Source: Salinivenus iranica (lineage in GTDB: Bacteria > Bacteroidota > Rhodothermia > Rhodothermales > Salinibacteraceae). Taken from it: DNA of 51,440 nucleotides. The notes beneath the pieces are model-generated. The model searched no databases. It was not told the origin of the DNA and saw only the letters and a program-made list of their open reading frames with translations. The DNA is taken from positions 1 through 51,440 of the forward strand of contig NCRB01000017.1 of NCBI GenBank assembly GCA_002894665.1, in the 5' to 3' direction. This document shows, piece by piece, positions 7,618 through 16,267 of the stretch; the first letter of the stretch is position 1, and each line of letters opens with the position of its first letter. A program made the translations under genes and the position numbers.

Positions 7618-10029
7618 CTACCCGGCCGCCGACGCCGGGGCGGCGGACTCCGCGGCATCGGGCGTCCATTCCCCCCCGGGCCGATAGCGGAGAATGGTGT
7701 TGTCCTGTTCCGGATCCATGACGGCGAGGGCCATCCACTCGTTGTCGAGCAGCTGGGCGAGGGTGTTCTGCCGCTCCAGAATGGCGTCGACACGGCCCAT
7801 CGGGGCCTGGATGAGGGTAAGCAGGCGCAGGGGACGATGCTGAACGTGCACGTCGTCGGTGCGGAGAGACTGAAGCGGCAGCCCGCTCATGAGGTCCCCG
7901 CCGTTGCCCTGCACCACGCCGACCTTCCCCTCCACATTCTGCGTCACCTTGGAGCCGCTGCCGTACGCCGCATTGTCGACGGTGGAGAAATAGTACTGGG
8001 TGTTGATCCACTCCCCCACCACCATCGGCCCCGTCATGATGTTCTCCAGCGCCGTGCCGTCCGCGTCGGTGCGCCAGTCGTAGGCGTGCAGGAAGCAGCG
8101 GCCGTTCAGGTTGAGATCGCGGGTGAGGCGGCGCGGGGCCACGATGAACGCGGCGTTGCCGGCCAGTCCCCACTCCGGCCGCGTTTCGGCCCAGTCGGCC
8201 GCCCGGCGCTGCACCTCGTCCACCGGCGCGTCGGGGCGATCGGCCCGGAAATGCTCCACGCGCTCGGCCGCCGTTTCAGCCTGGGCCGTCTCCAGGTCGG
8301 CCTGCAGGCGACGGATCGTGTCCGACGCGCCCTCCACCTCGTCCGGGTCCACAAACAGGGTCACCTCGTCGGTCGTCGTGTTGTGCTGCCCCGCCACGAA
8401 CGTCGTATCGTCGGGAATGTCGATGCCGCGCTCCCGGAGGGCCTCCCGCACGTCGGGATCGTTGCAGATGGCCGCCAGCACCCGGGCGTTCGGCCCGCCC
8501 GGGTTGCCCGCACAGGCCCCACAGTCGAGGCTCGCCTTGTAGGGATTGTTGGGCGTCTGGCAGCCGTGGCCCGTAAACACCACCACGGGGGCAAAGGTGT
8601 CGGTCCAGCCCATGAGCCGGAACGCCGCCTCGGCGTAGGTGACCTTTGCCTCGGGGGAGAGCCCCACCGGCAGCGGCCCCTCCGCATCGGCCTCCGGCAC
8701 GCGGTCCACCGTCGGCGCGCAGAAGTGGTCGGGGCCGGGCACACGGGCGTCCGCCACGTCGGTCGCCCGGAAGAGGGCGGACGGAAGCAGCGTCCGGGCC
8801 GCCAGGGCGGCCCCAAAGACGCCCCCGCTGCCCTCCACGAAGCCGAAGGCCGCGGCGACGTTGTGCTTGAGGGTTTTCACCAGCGACCGGCCCGCCTCGC
8901 CCCAGCGCCGCCACCCGTCGTACGTCGCCGCCTGGGTCTCCCGGTCGGGCGCCGGGCGCTCGGCGATGCGGTGCCGCGGGTTCACAATCGGGGGGCACGA
9001 CTTCACGCGGACGCCGTCGTAGCGCTCGTGCTGCATCGGCACCCCGAAGAACCCCGCGTAGCCGAAGGTCTGGTACGGGCCCGTGGCCTCGAGGTGACGC
9101 CGGAGGACCTCCGACCGCACGTCGATGCAGAACACCATCTGGGCCGCCGGGCGCTCATCGTCCTCGTCCGCCCCCGACGCGTCGGCCGCCGCGCTGAGGT
9201 CGTCGAGCAGGCGCCGCCGGTAGCTCTCCTCCCACGCCCGCAGCCAGAGGGCGGGCAGGCGGGGACGCGTGGTGCCGTTCGCCGGCAGTTCCTCCGCATC
9301 GTCCGGCGCGATGGCGCGGTCCATGCGCTTCGCCAGGGTGAGGCGCACCGCAAGGTAGTCGGCCAGCGAGATCGGGTAGGCCGCCTGCCAGGGATGATCG
9401 TCCTGCTGGGCCCGCCACTTGATGAAGCCGACCCAGCCCGGAAGGGCCGCAAGGTGCTGCACGAAGATGGACTCCCACTGGCCCTCGGGATAGGCCGTGA
9501 GCACATTCTCGAACGCGTCCAGCAGGGTGGGCGGCAGGTCCGACGGGCTGTCGACCGGGGGGCCGTCGTGATCGTAGGGGGCCACCGACCGCCAGGCGGC
9601 GTAGAAGCCCTCCTCGCGGTTCGGCATTGGCCAGTCGGCCTGGCCCTGGTCGAGAAAGGCGGCGAGCCACTTCGTCATCAGGCGATCGAGCGGCTCGTCG
9701 GCCGGGGATGTGTCCCCGGGCGGGTCGTCCGCCGCCATCCGCCCCAGCAGGGCCGCCGGCGGGTCCGTGATGCCGTGTGCCTCCAGCCGGCGGGTCAGGA
9801 GCGCAGGGTTGATTTCCCCGTTCTCCCATGCCTGGCGGAAGGTCGCGGGACGCGGGTAGGGCCGCCCCCCAAACAGCTTCCGGGCCCGATCCACCGCCTG
9901 GTCAAACGGCTGATCCTCAAAGCCGGCGAGGGGGTTGGCCGCGTTGAAGGTGCGCAGCGGCCACAATGAACCGATCACCTCGCCGGCATTTTCGATCCGG
10001 GCGCGCAGAACAGACCGCTTAATGGGCAT
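7618..10029 (-). CDS. dabA: DabA/MpsB inorganic-carbon accumulation protein (DUF2309)
   Basis: This 803-residue protein is the large cytoplasmic subunit of the DAB complex (DUF2309/UPF0753). It is a carbonic-anhydrase-like Zn protein that hydrates CO2 vectorially together with its membrane partner. The Zn ligands described for Halothiobacillus DabA are all present: Cys301 and Asp303 in VFCIDVRSE, His488 in FTGHGCQT and Cys503 in LDCGACAG. The 15-residue spacing from His488 to Cys503 equals that of the characterised protein. The ATG at 10029 overlaps the dabB stop (10019-10021) by 11 bases, implying translational coupling; a GTG 12 bases earlier is possible. It is followed by the PII-like gene. 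Confidence 0.9.
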   Translation of the reverse strand: MPIKRSVLRARIENAGEVIGSLWPLRTFNAANPLAGFEDQPFDQAVDRARKLFGGRPYPRPATFRQAWENGEINPALLTRRLEAHGITDPPAALLGRMAADDPPGDTSPADEPLDRLMTKWLAAFLDQGQADWPMPNREEGFYAAWRSVAPYDHDGPPVDSPSDLPPTLLDAFENVLTAYPEGQWESIFVQHLAALPGWVGFIKWRAQQDDHPWQAAYPISLADYLAVRLTLAKRMDRAIAPDDAEELPANGTTRPRLPALWLRAWEESYRRRLLDDLSAAADASGADEDDERPAAQMVFCIDVRSEVLRRHLEATGPYQTFGYAGFFGVPMQHERYDGVRVKSCPPIVNPRHRIAERPAPDRETQAATYDGWRRWGEAGRSLVKTLKHNVAAAFGFVEGSGGVFGAALAARTLLPSALFRATDVADARVPGPDHFCAPTVDRVPEADAEGPLPVGLSPEAKVTYAEAAFRLMGWTDTFAPVVVFTGHGCQTPNNPYKASLDCGACAGNPGGPNARVLAAICNDPDVREALRERGIDIPDDTTFVAGQHNTTTDEVTLFVDPDEVEGASDTIRRLQADLETAQAETAAERVEHFRADRPDAPVDEVQRRAADWAETRPEWGLAGNAAFIVAPRRLTRDLNLNGRCFLHAYDWRTDADGTALENIMTGPMVVGEWINTQYYFSTVDNAAYGSGSKVTQNVEGKVGVVQGNGGDLMSGLPLQSLRTDDVHVQHRPLRLLTLIQAPMGRVDAILERQNTLAQLLDNEWMALAVMDPEQDNTILRYRPGGEWTPDAAESAAPASAAG

Positions 10030-11458
10030 GGTACTGGTCACGTTGCGTGAGTACGGTGCGAGGCAGGGGCTGGGACGTGTTCAGGAGCGTCACGTAGAGG
10101 CGGGTGCTCGCGCGATGCCACCCGCGCTCCAGGGCCACGTACGCCAGGAGGAAAATCCCGGCGATCGTCCAGTGCAGGGCCGTCAGCTCGGTCGGGGCCG
10201 ACGCGGCGGGGAGCGGGCCCAGAAGCCCCTTCACCCCGTTGTAGACCGTCGCGTACAGGCCGATCGTCGGGAGCAGGAGGGCGGGCACGGCCCACAGCCG
10301 GGGGGTCGCGGAGAGGGCGCTCCGTCGCACCACCGCCCGCGTCGCGTGGAGGACGGCGAGCCCCACAAACAGCACGAGCAGGGTGCCGCTGTTGAGCGGC
10401 AGAATCGACTTGCCGGTGAGCGTCGCAAACAACAGACCGCCCGCCGCCGCGGCCCCCAGCGACACGAGGCCCGAAAGCAGGCCGGGACGGGGCGTCGTCC
10501 GCTTCGATGGGCGGGTGGGCTCCACCACCGACCCGGCGGCCAGAAACAGGTAGGCCTTGTAGAAGCCATGTAGGATCAGGTGCGTGACGGCCGCCGCCAC
10601 AAAGCCGAGCCCGCCCTGCAGCACCATGAAGCCCATCTGGGCCACCGTGGAGCAGCCCAGCTGCCGCTTCACGTTCGTCTGCACCAGCATCCAGGCCTGC
10701 CCCAGCAGGGCGCTGATCCCGCCCGCCGCCACAAGGACAAGCATCACCGCCGGCTCGGCAAACAGCACCGGTGCGAACCGGGCGATGAGCACCCCGCCCG
10801 CGTTCACAAGGCCCGCGTGCATGAACGCCGAGACGGGGGTCGGGGCCGTCATGGACGAGAGCAACCACCCCTGAAACGGCACGAGGGCGGACTGCACCAT
10901 GGCTGTCAGGACCAGAAGCCCGCCCGCCACTCCAGCGATCGGGCCCGGCCTCCCCTCCACGGCCCCCAGCGACCCCGAAATCGTGCTCGTGCCCGTCTGC
11001 CACGCCAGCAGCGCAGCCGCCCCCGCCAGCAGCACGCTCCCCCCCAAAAAGGCGTACCGGGCCCTCTGTGCGGCCGCCTGCGCCTGTGGCCAGTGCCGCA
11101 CATGCCCGATCAGGTCGGCCAGCACCCAGCCCATCGCCGCCCAGAGTCCCACGAACAGGGCAAGGTGGTTCGCGGCCGTCAGGCCCAGCACGATGAGCGT
11201 GAGCCCGAAGAGGCGCCCGTAGAAGCCCCGGAGCCGATGCGCCCCCGCCATGTAGCGCCGCGAAAAACTGTGCACAATGCCGCTCACAAACGTCGTGACG
11301 AGCGCCATCACCTGCGTCAGCCCGTCGACCCGCAGGAGCGACCCGGCCGTCCACTCGCCGCCGCCCCACACGCCCACGCCCAACAGCACCAGCACGAACA
11401 GCCCCCACATGCCCCAGGTACACAGAGGCGGCACGCGAGTATCGGCACGGGAGGGCAT
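10019..11458 (-). CDS. dabB: DabB/MpsA membrane subunit (NuoL-like)
   Basis: This 479-residue polytopic membrane protein belongs to the NADH-quinone/Mrp antiporter superfamily. It is the membrane half of the DAB (also called MpsAB) bicarbonate or CO2 accumulation complex, probably powered by a cation gradient. Recognisable parts are VSGIVHSFSRRYMAG, LVPFQGWLLSSMTAPTPVSAFMHAGLVNAGG (the conserved Pro- and Lys/His-bearing helices of NuoL relatives) and QLGCSTVAQMGFM. The context with dabA directly downstream, rather than with nuo or mrp genes, supports the DAB assignment. The start at 11458 is an ATG. A strong intrinsic-terminator-like hairpin sits about 65-110 bases upstream. Confidence 0.88.
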   Translation of the reverse strand: MPSRADTRVPPLCTWGMWGLFVLVLLGVGVWGGGEWTAGSLLRVDGLTQVMALVTTFVSGIVHSFSRRYMAGAHRLRGFYGRLFGLTLIVLGLTAANHLALFVGLWAAMGWVLADLIGHVRHWPQAQAAAQRARYAFLGGSVLLAGAAALLAWQTGTSTISGSLGAVEGRPGPIAGVAGGLLVLTAMVQSALVPFQGWLLSSMTAPTPVSAFMHAGLVNAGGVLIARFAPVLFAEPAVMLVLVAAGGISALLGQAWMLVQTNVKRQLGCSTVAQMGFMVLQGGLGFVAAAVTHLILHGFYKAYLFLAAGSVVEPTRPSKRTTPRPGLLSGLVSLGAAAAGGLLFATLTGKSILPLNSGTLLVLFVGLAVLHATRAVVRRSALSATPRLWAVPALLLPTIGLYATVYNGVKGLLGPLPAASAPTELTALHWTIAGIFLLAYVALERGWHRASTRLYVTLLNTSQPLPRTVLTQRDQYHAH

Positions 11459-11520
11459 GGCGAGACGGGTCGTTCGGAGCAGCTATTGAGGCAGTGCCGG
11501 CGCGCACCGTTCCAACATAG

Positions 11521-11566
11521 AAAAGGCCGACACCAACGCCATACGGAACGGCGTCGCGTGTCGGCC
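11521..11566 (-). terminator. Intrinsic terminator or leader attenuator between mpsC and dabB
   Basis: Read on the minus strand, GGCCGACAC...GTGTCGGCC forms a perfect 9-bp stem with an inner ACGCC/GGCGT stem and a 9-base loop, followed directly by TTTTC. It lies between the mpsC stop and the dabB start. It could end the P19-mpsC transcript, or act as a conditional attenuator for dabBA. Confidence 0.65.
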
Positions 11567-11734
11567 CACAATCGTTGCACCCGCCCGACGGGCGTGTGCG
11601 CAGCTTGTTTGCCGGAGTATGGAACTGGCCGCCCGGCGCGCCGAGCGCTCCGGCCAACCAGCGCCCCTATGATACAGAACAACGGGGGATGCCTGTCAAG
11701 GCTCGCCCCTCCGATTACCAAAAGTTCACCGTTC

Positions 11735-12103
11735 TCAGAAAGTGGCCCCGAGGTCCTCGGCCAGGCTAAACACAAAGATCCGCTCCCCCGTCCGCGCACT
11801 GATGTCGGTGTGCATGCTCACGACCTCCACGCCCGTCTCTTTGGTCACAAGGGTGTGGAGATCGTCGCTGGAGCTCTCGATGAGGCGCGTCCGCATCTGC
11901 TTGATCAGCTCCACGCCATCGTCTTCCGCACTCAGCTGCCGTTCCGCCGGGCTCAGAATGCCCTGCAGGCGGATGATCACGAGGTTCTCCACGATAAATG
12001 TCTTGGCCTCCTTCGGCCCCCGGCCCAGGTGGTCCCGCTCATACTGCGTGATGGCCTCCGTGATGGCGGCCTCGACTTGTCCCTTCGTGCGCGACGTTCC
12101 CAT
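11735..12103 (-). CDS. mpsC: MpsC-like protein (DUF2294)
   Basis: This 122-residue soluble protein matches the DUF2294/MpsC family: KGQVEAAITEAITQYERDHLGRGPKEAKTFIVENLVIIRLQGILSPAERQL, then IKQMRTRLIES and the terminal VVSMHTDISARTGERIFVFSL. In Staphylococcus aureus mpsC lies with mpsA and mpsB, which are the dabB and dabA homologues, and the three were described as a membrane-potential or bicarbonate-supplying system. Here the same three families are neighbours on one strand, so the family link is strong; the molecular role of MpsC is not established. The ATG at 12103 was chosen over an earlier alternative start because homology begins there. It follows the P19 gene by 43 bases. Confidence 0.8.
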   Translation of the reverse strand: MGTSRTKGQVEAAITEAITQYERDHLGRGPKEAKTFIVENLVIIRLQGILSPAERQLSAEDDGVELIKQMRTRLIESSSDDLHTLVTKETGVEVVSMHTDISARTGERIFVFSLAEDLGATF

Positions 12104-12146
12104 GGGGGCGGCGGGGGCGTGTGAGGATGCAGAGCAGTGGGGGGAT

Positions 12147-12713
12147 TTACTCACGCGTGGCCTCCGCCACGGCGGCCAGGTCCAGCCCCTCGTACGTCAC
12201 CGTCGTCGGCTCCAACAGCTGGTCCCCGTACGCCTCGCGCCAGTCGCGGTGCGTTGCCAGCTCGTACTCCCCCGGCGGGTTCACCGAAAACGTGACCGTG
12301 TATGGGTCGTCGGGCGCCCCCGGAAGCGCGATGTTGCGGGCGTAGTGGGCATTGTCGGACCGGTTGATGTGCGGCACGAGGCTCACCTTCTTGGTCCGGC
12401 CGGTTGCGTCATTCGTCACCTCCGCAAAAAGGTGAAGGTACGGCACGAAGCCGCCCTCCGGCGCCCCCACGGCGTCGCTGGCCGCCGCCGTCCAGGCCGC
12501 CAGCACCTCCAGGTGAATGTCAGTTCGATCTTCCGCCAGGTTCTGGGCCTGCGGCTGCACGTCGTCCTTCGGCGCCGCAATGAAGGTGAACTCCACGCCC
12601 GGCTCGACCACCTCGGCCCCGAACACCTTCTCCTGGGCATGCACCTCGGGGCTGTACAGCAGGAAGGCGACGGCAAGGCTGAGAAGCACGGGGCGGAGGC
12701 GCGGCATAGACAT
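12147..12713 (-). CDS. Periplasmic P19/Tp34-family iron-transport protein
   Basis: This is a secreted protein of about 188 residues with a signal peptide (MPRLRPVLLSLAVAFLL...HAQ). The mature part has the P19/Tp34 pattern: GGFVPYLHLFAEVTN, KVSLVPHINRSDNAHYARNIALPG and VTFSVNPPGEYELATHRDW. The conserved His residues in VPHIN and YARNI-type segments are those that bind copper/iron in the family. P19 proteins work beside FTR1-type ferrous-iron permeases in the periplasm, but no such permease is seen here. It precedes mpsC by 43 bases and likely shares its transcript. Two nearby ATGs (12713 and 12707) both give a workable signal peptide. Confidence 0.75.
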   Translation of the reverse strand: MSMPRLRPVLLSLAVAFLLYSPEVHAQEKVFGAEVVEPGVEFTFIAAPKDDVQPQAQNLAEDRTDIHLEVLAAWTAAASDAVGAPEGGFVPYLHLFAEVTNDATGRTKKVSLVPHINRSDNAHYARNIALPGAPDDPYTVTFSVNPPGEYELATHRDWREAYGDQLLEPTTVTYEGLDLAAVAEATRE

Positions 12714-12833
12714 CGGGGACGAGAGCAAAGAGTGGAGCGAGAGTTTTTTATTTACAATCGTTCTATATCATACCTCACGGAGGTGGGTTCCGGGAGCGGA
12801 AGGCGCCGCGTGCGCCCCACGTTCCCCCAATGC

Positions 12834-13631
12834 CTACGCGGACGGGGAGGCATCCTTTGTGGTCGAGACCGGAAAGGGCACCGCCGGGGTGGTCCGCAGG
12901 AAGGAGACGAGAACGTTGCGGGGCACGTCGGTATCCGAGAGGTCGAGGCGGAGCCGGGCGTGATCGCTCCGGCGATCAATCGCCACGAGCACCGGGGACA
13001 CGGGCCGCATGCCGTCCGCCACCGTCGGCTCCACGACCACCTCCATCGTCCAGCCGTCATCGTGGAGGCGCACCGCTCGCGCCTGCGTCCAGTTCAACCG
13101 CAAGACCACGTGGCCGTCCGCCCACATCGTCGCCCCGTCGTCCGTGAGCCGCATCGAGACGTCGGTTGCCTCGTCGGGGAACTGGCGGGCCACCCCCACG
13201 GCAATCAGTGCGGCCAAAAGCGAGGCTGCCCCCACCGCCGTCACGATTGTCCACGTGTCGGAGGCGGCCCACACGCCCGCGGCCTCGAGGACAAAAAAGA
13301 GCCCTACGGCCACGAGGCCCGCAACCACACGCCAGAGGTAGCCCCCACACCCGGCCGGGGCCTGCTGGGTGATGGTGAGGCCGTCGGGGGTCCGCTGCGC
13401 CGCCGCCCGGACGTCGTCGTACCGCGCCCGCCGCTCCGGGTCGCGCAGCACCTGGTACGCCTCTTTCACCTTTTGGAAACGCTCGGCGGCCTTCGGGTCG
13501 TCGGGGTTGTGATCCGGATGGGTCTCTTGCGCTTTCTGCCGGTAGGCGCGCCGGATGTCCTCGGCCGAGGCCGACGGGCGCACCCCAAGCCGCGCATAGT
13601 GGTCGGGCCGGGACGCGTCGGAGGCGGGCAT
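12834..13631 (-). CDS. Membrane-anchored J-domain protein
   Basis: This protein of 265 residues starts with a full J-domain (about residues 10-75): DHYARLGVRPSASAEDIRRAYRQ, the catalytic HPD at 38-40, and YQVLRDPERRARYD. Two hydrophobic segments follow (WRVVAGLVAVGLFFVLEAAGVW and TAVGAASLLAALIAVGVA). The C-terminal half is a beta-rich domain with no family I recognise. The glycine/phenylalanine and zinc regions of DnaJ are missing, so it is a class-C J-protein that would recruit DnaK to the membrane. It starts 30 bases after crtI on the same strand. Confidence 0.75.
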   Translation of the reverse strand: MPASDASRPDHYARLGVRPSASAEDIRRAYRQKAQETHPDHNPDDPKAAERFQKVKEAYQVLRDPERRARYDDVRAAAQRTPDGLTITQQAPAGCGGYLWRVVAGLVAVGLFFVLEAAGVWAASDTWTIVTAVGAASLLAALIAVGVARQFPDEATDVSMRLTDDGATMWADGHVVLRLNWTQARAVRLHDDGWTMEVVVEPTVADGMRPVSPVLVAIDRRSDHARLRLDLSDTDVPRNVLVSFLRTTPAVPFPVSTTKDASPSA

Positions 13632-13661
13632 GGGCCGAGCCGGATCCGCAGAGGAGCAACA

Positions 13662-15272
13662 CTACACCGAGGCGGCCGTCGCCTCGGACGCAGGGGCGGG
13701 GGCGGAGGAGACAGCGTCGGGATCCGGCACCACAGTGTCGAGGACGCGGGCCGAGGAGAGCACGCCCGGCAGCCCGGCGCCCGGGTGCGTGCCGGCGCCC
13801 GCAAAGTACAGATGCTCAACGTCTTCGCTCCGGTTGTGGGGCCGAAACCAGGCGCTCTGCGTCAGCTTGGGCTCCACGCTGAAGGCGGCGCCCTTGAGGC
13901 TCTTGTAGTCGGCCTTGAACTCGCGCGGCGTGAGCATCCGGCTGGTGACCAGGTGCTCGCCCAAGTTGGGCAGCGCCGTCTCCGCCAGGTAGTCTTCGAC
14001 GGCCTGGCGGTACGGCTCGGCCTGCTGTCGCCAGTCCACGCCGCTCTCCAGGTGCGGCACGGGACTCAGCACGTAGAACGCATCGTGTCCATCTGGGGCC
14101 ATTGACGGGTCCGTGCGGGTGGGCCGGTGGAGGTACAGGCTAAAGTCGTCGGCCAGCGTTTTGCGGTCGAAGATGTCGTCGAGCAATCCCTTGTAGCGCG
14201 GCCCCATGAGGATGGTGTGGTGCTCTACGTCCTCGTACGTCCGGTCCGTGCCGAAGTACCAGACGAAGAGGCTCATGGAATAGTCCATGTTGTCGACGCG
14301 CCGGTCGGTCCAGGTGGTGCGGTGCTCCGGCGCGAGGAGGTTCTTGTAGGTGAACCCCACGTCGGCATTCGACACGACGAGGTCGGCGTCGATGGTCTCC
14401 CCGTCGGCGAGGCGTACGCCGCTTGCCCGGCCGTCCTCCACGAGGATCTGATCCACGTCGGCCCCGTAGCGCTGGGTGGCGTAGGGCCGCTCCTCCAGCA
14501 GGCCCGTGAGGCCCGACACCAGCGAGCCCGTGCCGCCCATCGCGTACCACACGCCCCACTTGCGCTCCAGGTGTGCGATGAGGGTGTAGATGGAGGTGGT
14601 GTTGAACGGATTGCCGCCCACCAGGAGGGGGTGAAACGAGAGCACCTTCCGCACTTTCGGGTGCGAGATGTACTTCGAGACGAGCCCGTGCACCGTGCGG
14701 TGGCTTTCGAGCTTCATCATCGCCGGCACAATGCGGAGCATGTCCGTGAGGTTTTGGAACGGAACGTGCCCCAGCTCCTCAAATCCGACCTCAAAGATCT
14801 CCTCGCTCTTCTTCAGGAAGCGGCGGTAGCCTTCCACGTCCGCCTCCGAAAACTTCGCGATCTCCCGCTCCATCTGGTCGGCGTCCCCGTTGTAGTTGAA
14901 GGTCGACCCGTCGTGAAATTGGATGCGGTAGTAGGGGTCGATCGGCACGAGCTCCACGTCCTCGGCCCGCTCGCGACCGCAGAGTTGCCACAGCTCGTCG
15001 AACAGAAACGGCGCGGTGATCACCGTGGGGCCGGCGTCGAACGTGAAGCCGTCCTGCTCGAAGACGCGGGCCCGGCCGCCGGGCTGCTCCAGCCGCTCCA
15101 CCAGCGTCACCCGAAAGCCGCGGGCGCTCAGGCGAATGGCGGAGGCGATCCCCCCCATCCCCGCCCCAATCACGACGGCGTGGGGGGCATCGGGCGTCGG
15201 GTCGGTGGGGGCACGCGACGGGTCCAGAAGGCGGGCGTCGTCGCGGTGGGCAAGGCGGCGGAGCCAGGTCAT
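13662..15272 (-). CDS. crtI: CrtI-type phytoene desaturase family oxidoreductase
   Basis: This 536-residue FAD enzyme desaturates carotenoid precursors at the membrane. The dinucleotide motif VVIGAGMGGIASAIRLSARG is at about residue 33, followed by the acidic ERLEQPGGRA. The family's substrate-region signatures DAGPTVITAPFLFDELW and YFAGAGTHPGAGLPGVLSSA (C-terminal FAD contact) are complete, and the length is typical. The likely product pathway is the C40 carotenoid salinixanthin of these red halophiles, which is inferred from the organism type. A related desaturase/isomerase activity cannot be excluded from sequence alone. It is followed by the J-domain gene. Confidence 0.85.
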   Translation of the reverse strand: MTWLRRLAHRDDARLLDPSRAPTDPTPDAPHAVVIGAGMGGIASAIRLSARGFRVTLVERLEQPGGRARVFEQDGFTFDAGPTVITAPFLFDELWQLCGRERAEDVELVPIDPYYRIQFHDGSTFNYNGDADQMEREIAKFSEADVEGYRRFLKKSEEIFEVGFEELGHVPFQNLTDMLRIVPAMMKLESHRTVHGLVSKYISHPKVRKVLSFHPLLVGGNPFNTTSIYTLIAHLERKWGVWYAMGGTGSLVSGLTGLLEERPYATQRYGADVDQILVEDGRASGVRLADGETIDADLVVSNADVGFTYKNLLAPEHRTTWTDRRVDNMDYSMSLFVWYFGTDRTYEDVEHHTILMGPRYKGLLDDIFDRKTLADDFSLYLHRPTRTDPSMAPDGHDAFYVLSPVPHLESGVDWRQQAEPYRQAVEDYLAETALPNLGEHLVTSRMLTPREFKADYKSLKGAAFSVEPKLTQSAWFRPHNRSEDVEHLYFAGAGTHPGAGLPGVLSSARVLDTVVPDPDAVSSAPAPASEATAASV

Positions 15273-15787
15273 GGGCGGCAGGGCAGTCCGGGAGACAAAG
15301 CGGACTGTCCTGAACGGTCGGTCTCTCCGGGCGTTCGCCGCGGAACGCCACAGTCTGGTTACGCGACGGCCGTCCTGCCGCCTCGGAGAAAGACGAACCG
15401 GAAGGAACCGGTGCCGAAGCGGCCTCTCAGCAACACGGGCCCGCGACGGCTTGACCTCCGTCGTGAGGCCCCACTACGTCCGCACACGTCGGTCGCTGCG
15501 GGTCGTTTTCGCACCGCGTTCGGCCCGTCCTTGAACGCCCCGTTCCCCTCTTCGTATTCCATGAGGGGATCAGGCGGCGGGCCCTTTGCGCTTCGCGCCG
15601 GTAGAAGGGGTGGACTGCAGCTGTGCGCCCCCAGAAATGCATTCACACACGTAAAGAGCCGCCAAAAAGAGCCCGGTCTCCCCCGTCGTCGTGGTGCTTT
15701 CGGGCTCCGCCCAGCGTCCTCCCCGTAGAACCGACACGTTCCTCGTAGCGAGGGGCGTCCGCTTTTTCTCGTTCGTCCTCGTTTTCC
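15273..15787. other. Intergenic stretch without a recognisable gene
   Basis: The 515 bases between the divergent crtI and DCC genes hold several open frames on both strands, but all have biased Arg/Pro/Ser composition and no family resemblance. Promoters for both flanking genes must lie here. I see no repeat or hairpin that stands out. Confidence 0.5.
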
Positions 15788-16240
15788 ATGCCCGCTCCCT
15801 TCTCGTCCGTCGACGCCGCCCTCTCCGAGGGGCACGCCGTCGTGCTCTTCGACGGCGTCTGCAACCTGTGCAACGGGGCCGTCAACTTCATCATCGACCG
15901 CGACCCGGCCGGGCATTTTCAGTTTGCCCCTCTCCAGTCCGAGATCGCCCGAACGGCCCTGGAGGCCCGCGGCCGCTCCGCCCTCGACCTGGACACGATC
16001 GTGCTTCTGGAGGAGGCGGACGTGCACCTGCGCTCCGACGCGGCGCTCCGCATTGCCCGACGACTGACCGGCCCCTGGCCGCTTCTGTCCTGGGCGCTGT
16101 GGCTGCCCCGCCCCCTCCGCGACGCAGTCTACGACTGGGTGGCGGCGCACCGGTACAACTGGTTCGGGAAACAGGCCTCGTGTCGCCTTCCCACCCCGGA
16201 GCTTCGGCGCCGCTTCCTGGAGTACGCCCCCCCAGACTGA
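15788..16240 (+). CDS. DCC-family (DUF393) thiol-disulfide oxidoreductase-like protein
   Basis: This 150-residue protein is named for the motif DGVCNLCN near its N-terminus, a CxxC in a thioredoxin-like setting. Other family features are NFIIDRDPAGHFQFAPLQSE, TIVLLEEADVHLRSDAALRIARRL and the C-terminal NWFGKQASCRLP. DCC proteins are predicted redox proteins of unknown substrate. The start ATG is directly followed by the first helix, and the length is normal. It converges on the mlaC-like gene with a gap of 27 bases. Confidence 0.8.
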   Translation: MPAPFSSVDAALSEGHAVVLFDGVCNLCNGAVNFIIDRDPAGHFQFAPLQSEIARTALEARGRSALDLDTIVLLEEADVHLRSDAALRIARRLTGPWPLLSWALWLPRPLRDAVYDWVAAHRYNWFGKQASCRLPTPELRRRFLEYAPPD

Positions 16241-16267
16241 CGCCCCCCCGTCCGGACCTGCGGCACG

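Noticed and set aside
7579-9969. A plus-strand open frame of nearly 800 codons opposite dabA
   Set aside because: It is the antisense shadow of dabA in GC-rich DNA, with an Arg/His/Gly-rich composition and no family resemblance; the minus strand encodes a complete DabA with all metal ligands.
14127-15728. A long plus-strand frame opposite crtI
   Set aside because: Shadow of crtI; the Val/Glu/His-rich sequence does not resemble a protein family.
15359-16150. Minus-strand frame filling the gap after crtI
   Set aside because: It runs antisense into the DCC gene and has Arg/Gly/Ser-biased composition, with no signature and no sensible start.
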